NCBI GenBank assembly: GCA_023418575.1
Contig: JAEZZM010000030.1
Location: 1-10,949 of the forward strand
Direction of reading: 5' to 3'
DNA: 10,949 nucleotides
Source of the DNA: Actinomycetes bacterium
Lineage (GTDB): Bacteria; Actinomycetota; Coriobacteriia; Coriobacteriales; JAEZZM01
A model generated the notes under the pieces. It was not told where the DNA came from and did not search any database. It worked only from the letters and a program-made list of their open reading frames with translations. How positions within the stretch are numbered: position 1 is the stretch's first letter; every line of letters begins with the position of its first letter. A program made the position numbers and the translations under genes. Shown in pieces: positions 6,225 through 10,949 of the stretch.

Positions 6225-6253
6225 ATGTCAAGTTATTACTCACTTTGTATACT
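6225..6253 (+). promoter_or_regulatory. Probable promoter of tetR and the downstream activase gene
   Basis: The -35-like ATGTCA (6225-6230, four of six consensus bases) and -10 TATACT (6248-6253) are 17 bp apart, placing the start near 6260, about 35 nt before the tetR ATG. The rest of the divergent spacer (6038-6224) is AT-rich, with no further feature I can support beyond the UPF0210 ribosome site. Confidence 0.5.
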
Positions 6254-6274
6254 AAGTATCATAGTGTTACTTAG
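6252..6274. promoter_or_regulatory. 23-bp dyad overlapping the tetR transcription start: probable autoregulatory operator
   Basis: CTAAGTA (6252-6258) and TACTTAG (6268-6274) are perfect inverted repeats separated by 9 bp, and inner CA/TG (6260-6261, 6265-6266) also match, giving CTAAGTAtCAtagTGtTACTTAG. The dyad overlaps the end of the -10 box and the predicted start, so a bound dimer would block transcription. TetR proteins usually bind 15-25 bp dyads next to their own gene; assignment to the adjacent TetR is inference. Confidence 0.6.
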
Positions 6275-6294
6275 ATGGATGGTTAGAGATTGTT

Positions 6295-6984
6295 ATGAGC
6301 CTAAAAGAAAAATCTAAGCAAGACAAACGTTGTGAACGATCAAAGCGAGCCCTGCGCGAAGCCTTGGCCTGCGAATTAAACGAATGTAGTCAAGAGAAGA
6401 TTACCGTAAGCTCCCTAGTAGAGAGAGCTGATCTCTCAAGAAAAACCTTCTATGCTCACTACAAAGATGTGCCAGATTTTATCGCTCAGTGTACAGGGGA
6501 TCTTTTAGATGAGCTTCATGCGGTACTTGATGCGGTAAAACAAACTACCCTAGATGAACTCTTTTGTGCGCTGGCTCAGGGTGAGCCTTATCCTGGGGCA
6601 GAGGCAATCTTTGTGTTTATGAAAGAAAACGCCACCATTATGCAGGCAATTTTGGGAAGTAATGGAAATGCGGCGTTTCAACAGCGCTTTAAAGAGCTTA
6701 TCATTGAGCATTTAAGTGAACGCTTTCTTTTTGGTATTAAGCCTGAGATTATGGGCAATTTGTTTGACTATTATGTGGCTTATTCAGTATCTGCCCAGCT
6801 GGGTTTAGCGCAATTGTGGTTAGAAAAAGGCATGCCTGAAACACCTGCAGAAATGGCCCGTATAGCAACTGCAATTTTATTTGCTCGTCCCGGAGATTTT
6901 TATGGGCGCTCTATAGAAACAGAATTGAGCGGTGAGCAAATTAAGAAAACCTTCTTAAAACTTCTTGCACAGCAAGACCAGTGA
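6295..6984 (+). CDS. TetR/AcrR-family transcriptional regulator
   Basis: This is a 229-residue cytoplasmic dimeric repressor-type protein. The N-terminal DNA-binding domain covers about 10-62: helices from KRALREALACELNE (18-31), the helix-turn-helix ITVSSLVERADLSRKTFYAHYKD (36-58), and the TFYAHYKD recognition helix end typical of TetR_N. The C-terminal ligand domain (about 80-229) is variable, as expected; it includes AIFVFMKENATIMQAILGSN and FKELIIEHL, a pattern seen in TetR members where the effector is unknown. The ribosome site is weak (TAGAG, 6284-6288, 6 nt before ATG). A dyad over its own promoter suggests autoregulation. The giant activase-dehydratase gene follows on the same strand after 178 nt with no terminator or clear promoter between, so it is the likely target and may be co-transcribed. 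The divergent UPF0210 gene is a second possible target. The inducer cannot be read from the sequence; an acyl-CoA or related acid is only a guess from the neighbour. Confidence 0.92.
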   Translation: MSLKEKSKQDKRCERSKRALREALACELNECSQEKITVSSLVERADLSRKTFYAHYKDVPDFIAQCTGDLLDELHAVLDAVKQTTLDELFCALAQGEPYPGAEAIFVFMKENATIMQAILGSNGNAAFQQRFKELIIEHLSERFLFGIKPEIMGNLFDYYVAYSVSAQLGLAQLWLEKGMPETPAEMARIATAILFARPGDFYGRSIETELSGEQIKKTFLKLLAQQDQ

Positions 6985-7027
6985 GCAAAGGTAAAGACGC
7001 TCAAGAAAAAGTATGAATGAAGACTGT

Positions 7028-7145
7028 AAGACAGTTGCAAGATAGCCCAAGACAGTTGCAAGAAAAGCAAAAGACAGCCCAAGACAGCTAAGAGACAAGC
7101 AAAGCAAGATAGAGACAAGCAAAGCAAGATAGAGACAGGCAAGAT
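7028..7145 (+). repeat. Purine-rich, T-poor tandem repeat leader between tetR and the activase gene
   Basis: The right part holds two exact 20-bp units (7091-7110 and 7111-7130, AGAGACAAGCAAAGCAAGAT) and a third, 5 bp shorter and imperfect (7131-7145). The left part has looser units of about 10-11 bp beginning AAGACAG or AAGATAG (7028, 7039, 7049, 7071, 7081). The + strand is nearly free of T from 7059 on, so the RNA leader should be unstructured and no promoter-like hexamers occur there. It ends just before the weak ribosome site AAGGGTG (7146-7152). It also rules out a hairpin terminator in this gap. Confidence 0.8.
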
Positions 7146-7162
7146 AAGGGTGAATAAGAGCG

Positions 7163-10100
7163 ATGAATACTAGTGCTGATTATTATCTTGGTATAGATGT
7201 TGGATCAACAACAGTAAAACTTGCCATCTTAAATGAGCAGCGTGAACTTATATATTCTCGATATGAGCGTCATCATACTGATGTGCGCGCTACAGCTCTT
7301 TTACTCCTACAAGAGGCTCTAGAACACTTTTCTCAGGCTCAGTTTCACTGTGCTATAACAGGATCTGGCGGTCTTTCTTTAGCTCAGTGGCTCAAACTTG
7401 AGTTTGTGCAAGAGGTTATCGCCTCAAAGATGGCGGTAGAGTCTTTCATTCCTCAAACCGATGTAGCTATTGAGCTGGGTGGCGAGGATGCAAAAATTAT
7501 CTATTTTGATAATGGTATAGAGCAGCGCATGAACGGAACCTGTGCAGGTGGTACTGGCGCCTTTATCGACCAGATGGCTAGTTTGCTCAATACCGATGCC
7601 GCAGGTTTAAATGAGCTTGCCAAAGAAGCACAAATGATATACCCCATAGCCTCGCGCTGCGGTGTATTTGCAAAAACTGATGTGCAACCCCTTTTAAATG
7701 AGGGGGCACGACAAGAAGATCTAGCAGCCTCTATTTTTCAGTCTGTAGTTACACAAACCATCTCCGGTCTTGCATGTGGAAGACCCATCAGGGGTAAGGT
7801 GGCCTTCTTGGGCGGACCTCTGCAGTATCTCAGTGAGCTTAGGAAGCGTTTTAAGATTACGCTTAAGCTTGAAGATGAGGATATGATTGTCCCAAAGCAG
7901 GCTCATTTGTTTGTTGCCTGTGGAGCAGCCCTGCAAGCGGCATCTCCCTTAGCTGGCCCCCTGGCAAAGCAGGCAAGAAATTTAAATGAGCTGAGTTCTG
8001 CCTTGCAATCGTTAGAGGGTCAAACAAATGATGAGGTAAATAGACTGCCTGCTCTTTTTGAAACACAAGAAGAGTTAGAAGAGTTCAAAGCCCGCCATGA
8101 TGCTCAAAAGGTAAAGCGCTGTGAGCTTAATGATTATGAGGGTAGCCGTGTTTACTTGGGTATAGATGCGGGTTCTACCACCATGAAGGCAGCCTTGGTG
8201 GGCGATAAGGGCGAGCTCTTGCATACCTGGTATGGCTCAAATAAAGGAGAGGTCTTAGCTAGTGCACAGGCCATAGTTGAAAATCTATATGATATCTTGC
8301 CTAAATCTTTACAGCTTGCCCATGTGTGTTGCACCGGCTATGGTGAGGGGCTGCTTTTAGAGGCGCTTAATGCAGACTCAGGTGAAATTGAGACGGTAGC
8401 TCATCTACGTGGCGCTCAAGAACTTTTGCCCAAGGTAGAGTTTATTTTAGATGTGGGCGGGCAGGATATGAAGTGCTTACGGGTAAAAGACGGAGTTATT
8501 GAGCACATCATGTTAAATGAGGCCTGCTCTTCAGGCTGTGGTTCGTTTATCTCATCGTTTGCTCAATCCATGGGCTTATCGGTAGAAGAATTTGCTCAAG
8601 CAGCCTTAGAAGCAAAAGCCCCTGTTGATTTGGGAAGCCGTTGCACGGTTTTTATGAACTCCTGTGTTAAGCAGGCACAAAAAGAAGGGGCAAGCGTAGG
8701 AGATATTTCTGCGGGCTTATCGTATTCAGTAATGAAAAACGCCCTATTTAAAGTAATTAAGCTGAGAGATAGTTCAGAAGTAGGTTCTGAGATTATTGTG
8801 CAAGGTGGCACCTTTTTAAATGATGCAGTATTGCGTGCTTTTGAGCTCCTCACTAATAAAGAAGCGTATAGGCCAGATATTGCAGGGTGTATGGGAGCGT
8901 ACGGAGCAGCTCTTCTTGCTAAGGATAGGGCTCAGCTTAATAATCAAAGTTGCTCATCTCTTTTAACTAAAGAAGAGCTTGCAGCTCTTGAGGTGCAAAC
9001 ACGGCAGCTACGCTGTGGACGCTGCTCTAATAATTGCATGCTTACCCTTAATGATTTTGGCAGTGGTAGAAAATTTATTACTGGTAACCGTTGCGAGAAG
9101 GGCGCAGGCATTAAACGCAATAAAAGCCAAGCCCCCAATCTCTTCGCTTACAAAAACCAGCGCCTCTTTGCATATAAGCCCTTGGATGCCAATAAAGCAA
9201 GGCGCGGTCTTATCGGCATTCCTCGCGCTCTTAATATGTATGAGAATTACCCTTTTTGGTTTACCTTCTTTACCCAACTGCAATTTAGGGTTCTCATTAG
9301 TGATAGCAGCAGTAAGCAAATTTATGAGCTGGGTATAGAATCCATGCCCTCAGAATCAGTGTGTTATCCTGCTAAGCTTTCTCATGGTCATGTGATGAAC
9401 CTTATTCATAAAGGGGTCAAAACCATTTGGATGCCCTGTATTAAGTGGGAGCGTCTTGAAGATAAAGATGCAGGTAATAGCTTCAATTGTCCGGTTGTAA
9501 TGAGCTATCCTGAGGCTCTAAAACTTAATATTGATGAGATTTGTAGTGGCAAGGTGCGTTTCTTAAATCCTTTCGTACCGTATCATGATAAAAAAGAGCT
9601 TAAGCGCCGCATGAGTAGCTATCTGATGGAAGAATTCCCAGAGGCAGGGCTAAGTCCTCAAGAAATTGAGGCAGCGCTTGAGGCTGCTTGGAGAGAAGAT
9701 CATGTCTTTAAGCAAGATATAAGGCAGGCTGGAGAGCAGTGTCTGGCCTGGCTTGATGAACATGATGCCCACGGCATAGTTTTAGCAGGCAGACCTTATC
9801 ATAATGATCCAGAGATTAATCATGCGCTTCCCGAGCTCTTATCCAGTTTTGATCTTGCCGTTTTAACAGAAGACAGCATTGCTCATTTAGTGAGCGCTGA
9901 CAGACCTATTCGCGTGGTTGACCAGTGGATGTATCATTCACGTCTGTATCGCTGTGCTAAATTTGTGAGCAGTAGAGAGAATCTTGATTTAATTCAGCTT
10001 AATTCTTTTGGTTGTGGCCTTGATGCTCTCACTACTGATCAGGTTCAAGAGATCTTAGAGCAGAATGGCAAGCTGTATACCGTCTTAAAAATTGATGAGG

Positions 10101-10949
10101 TTTCTAACCTGGGTGCAGCCCGTATCAGGATTCGCTCCTTGCTTGCAGCCTTAGAAGATAGACGCATTGAGATCTTGGAGGCATCATCAAAAGCAAGAGA
10201 GCTTAAATCTGCAGCTTTTGAAAAGAAGCGCTTTACCAAAAAGATGAAAGAAGAGGGCTATACTATCTTATCGCCACAAATGGCCCCTATACACTTTGAT
10301 CTGCTTAAAGAGGTTTTTGTAGCGCAGGGCTATAAGTTTGAGCTTCTACCTGCTGTGGACAGCGGTGCAGTTAATGCGGGCCTGAGATTTGTAAATAATG
10401 ACATCTGTTATCCTTCTATTTTGGTTACAGGACAGATTATGGAGGCTATTACTAGTGGTCGCTATGATCTTAATAAAACAGCTGTTATCATTACGCAAAC
10501 CGGTGGAGCTTGTCGAGCAACTAACTATATTGCTCTTATTAGAAAGGCGCTTAAAGATGCAGGCTGCCCTCAGGTGCCGGTTATTGCCTTAGGGCCAGGT
10601 GGTTTGGACGAGAAAAACGAAGGTTTTAAAGTCAGTCTGCCTATGCTTAAACAAGCCAGCTATGCTGTACTTTTGGGGGATGTGCTCATGCAGTGCTTGT
10701 ATAGAACCAGACCCTATGAGGCGCTTCAAGGCTCTGCACAAGCACTATATGAGAAATGGATGGCTCAAGCAAAAGAGCAGATCCCCTCAATAAAGCGTTC
10801 TAGTTTTACCCAACTTTGTCAGGCTATAGTAGATGATTTTGATCAGCTTGCACTCATTGATGACAGGTCAAAACCTAGAGTTGGTGTTGTGGGAGAAATC
10901 TTAGTTAAGTTTCATCCTACCGCAAACAATGATCTTATTGGAGTAATAG
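7163..10949 (+). CDS. Giant fused acyl-CoA dehydratase activase / 2-hydroxyacyl-CoA dehydratase-like protein, 3' truncated
   Basis: The frame is open from ATG 7163 to the window end (1262 codons, no stop); relatives are roughly 1400-1500 residues, so the C-terminal end is missing. The in-frame stop at 7151 rules out an upstream start. Module 1 (about 8-265) is a BadF/BadG/HgdC-type ATPase: phosphate loop LGIDVGSTTVK (9-19), cluster cysteines Cys127 (TCAGGTG) and Cys166 (SRCGVF). Module 2 (about 330-585) repeats this: LGIDAGSTTMK (332-342), Cys455 and Cys459 (ACSSGCG) and Cys494 (SRCTVF). A linker carries Cys618, 621, 625 and 644 (CGRCSNNC ... NRCEKG). Then come a DUF2229/COG3580-like half (from about 682; SVCYPAK with Cys734, MPC with Cys759, Cys776; AGRPYHNDPE at 875-884) and a COG3581-like half (from about 1030; DICYPS with Cys1082, GGAC with Cys1117). 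Known activases use ATP hydrolysis to push one electron from a [4Fe-4S] cluster into a partner dehydratase or reductase. Here donor and acceptor parts share one chain. The substrate is unknown and the protein is probably oxygen-sensitive. Confidence 0.93.
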   Translation, partial: MNTSADYYLGIDVGSTTVKLAILNEQRELIYSRYERHHTDVRATALLLLQEALEHFSQAQFHCAITGSGGLSLAQWLKLEFVQEVIASKMAVESFIPQTDVAIELGGEDAKIIYFDNGIEQRMNGTCAGGTGAFIDQMASLLNTDAAGLNELAKEAQMIYPIASRCGVFAKTDVQPLLNEGARQEDLAASIFQSVVTQTISGLACGRPIRGKVAFLGGPLQYLSELRKRFKITLKLEDEDMIVPKQAHLFVACGAALQAASPLAGPLAKQARNLNELSSALQSLEGQTNDEVNRLPALFETQEELEEFKARHDAQKVKRCELNDYEGSRVYLGIDAGSTTMKAALVGDKGELLHTWYGSNKGEVLASAQAIVENLYDILPKSLQLAHVCCTGYGEGLLLEALNADSGEIETVAHLRGAQELLPKVEFILDVGGQDMKCLRVKDGVIEHIMLNEACSSGCGSFISSFAQSMGLSVEEFAQAALEAKAPVDLGSRCTVFMNSCVKQAQKEGASVGDISAGLSYSVMKNALFKVIKLRDSSEVGSEIIVQGGTFLNDAVLRAFELLTNKEAYRPDIAGCMGAYGAALLAKDRAQLNNQSCSSLLTKEELAALEVQTRQLRCGRCSNNCMLTLNDFGSGRKFITGNRCEKGAGIKRNKSQAPNLFAYKNQRLFAYKPLDANKARRGLIGIPRALNMYENYPFWFTFFTQLQFRVLISDSSSKQIYELGIESMPSESVCYPAKLSHGHVMNLIHKGVKTIWMPCIKWERLEDKDAGNSFNCPVVMSYPEALKLNIDEICSGKVRFLNPFVPYHDKKELKRRMSSYLMEEFPEAGLSPQEIEAALEAAWREDHVFKQDIRQAGEQCLAWLDEHDAHGIVLAGRPYHNDPEINHALPELLSSFDLAVLTEDSIAHLVSADRPIRVVDQWMYHSRLYRCAKFVSSRENLDLIQLNSFGCGLDALTTDQVQEILEQNGKLYTVLKIDEVSNLGAARIRIRSLLAALEDRRIEILEASSKARELKSAAFEKKRFTKKMKEEGYTILSPQMAPIHFDLLKEVFVAQGYKFELLPAVDSGAVNAGLRFVNNDICYPSILVTGQIMEAITSGRYDLNKTAVIITQTGGACRATNYIALIRKALKDAGCPQVPVIALGPGGLDEKNEGFKVSLPMLKQASYAVLLGDVLMQCLYRTRPYEALQGSAQALYEKWMAQAKEQIPSIKRSSFTQLCQAIVDDFDQLALIDDRSKPRVGVVGEILVKFHPTANNDLIGVI

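Noticed and set aside
6200..6231. Minus-strand TTGACA (6231-6226) as the -35 of a UPF0210 promoter
   Set aside because: No -10-like hexamer occurs at 16-18 bp spacing; the nearest candidate TAAAAT is only 14 bp away.
7017..7091. 24-codon open frame from ATG 7017 ahead of the activase gene
   Set aside because: Short, within low-complexity repeat DNA, no ribosome site; it could be a leader peptide but nothing specific supports it.
6900..7142. Minus-strand 80-codon open frame with a leucine/serine-rich hydrophobic translation
   Set aside because: It lies antisense to the end of tetR and to the purine-rich repeat tract, whose reverse complement (CTT, TGC, TCT) automatically gives Leu/Cys/Ser-rich sequence. 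No family resemblance or ribosome site.
9008..9319. Antisense 103-codon frame, and an overlapping 119-codon + frame at 8979-9338
   Set aside because: Both lie fully inside the giant activase gene in other frames, show no recognisable domain and are explained as shadows of a coding region with conserved cysteines and activase motifs in its own frame.
1..10949. CRISPR array, tRNA/rRNA, insertion sequence or phage-type module
   Set aside because: The tandem repeats have no spacer structure, no cloverleaf-like or ribosomal sequence was recognised, and no transposase or integrase frame or flanking inverted repeats were seen.

Overview
The window looks like chromosomal DNA from a low-to-moderate GC, Gram-positive-type anaerobe or fermenter. 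Three things suggest this: a surface protein tail made of aromatic cell-wall-binding repeats, an ECF vitamin transporter with its two ATPases fused into one chain, and a giant oxygen-sensitive-type 2-hydroxyacyl-CoA dehydratase/activase polypeptide. A member of the Coriobacteriia (Atopobium/Olsenella-like Actinomycetota) would fit best, but that is inference from gene style and not proven by any marker here; a Firmicute is the alternative.

Layout. 1-323 (+) is the C-terminal end of a cell-wall-binding repeat protein. It is followed by a degenerate 15-bp tandem repeat and a strong bidirectional hairpin terminator. 470-4031 (-) is a riboflavin uptake unit read right to left: a promoter with 17-bp spacing, an FMN riboswitch, an intrinsic terminator, a structured leader, then ribU (substrate-binding S component), ecfA (fused double ATPase) and ecfT (transmembrane coupling protein). 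The order, the 6-nt gap between ribU and ecfA and the 11-nt overlap between ecfA and ecfT indicate one transcript encoding a complete, dedicated transporter that is shut off when FMN is plentiful. 4088-4546 (-) is mscL, the emergency osmotic release channel, with a near-perfect palindrome in its upstream region. 4673-6037 (-) is a UPF0210/DUF711 protein of unknown function.

A 257-bp divergent spacer follows. Its right side holds a sigma-70-like promoter whose start region is covered by a 23-bp dyad, followed by a TetR-family regulator (6295-6984, +). A purine-rich, T-poor repeat leader (about 7028-7145) joins tetR to a very large open frame (7163 to beyond the window end, 1262 codons visible). 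That frame encodes two BadF/BadG/HgdC-type activase modules, a four-cysteine linker, and two dehydratase-like halves each carrying a Cys-Tyr-Pro motif. No terminator or convincing promoter is visible between tetR and this gene, so they probably share a transcript and the TetR protein probably controls both.

The most notable items are the riboswitch-controlled self-contained ECF transporter, the TetR/giant activase-dehydratase pair (a recognised protein architecture whose substrate I cannot name), and several short tandem repeat tracts (15, 9 and 20 bp periods) in or beside genes. I saw no tRNA, rRNA, CRISPR array, insertion sequence or attachment site.
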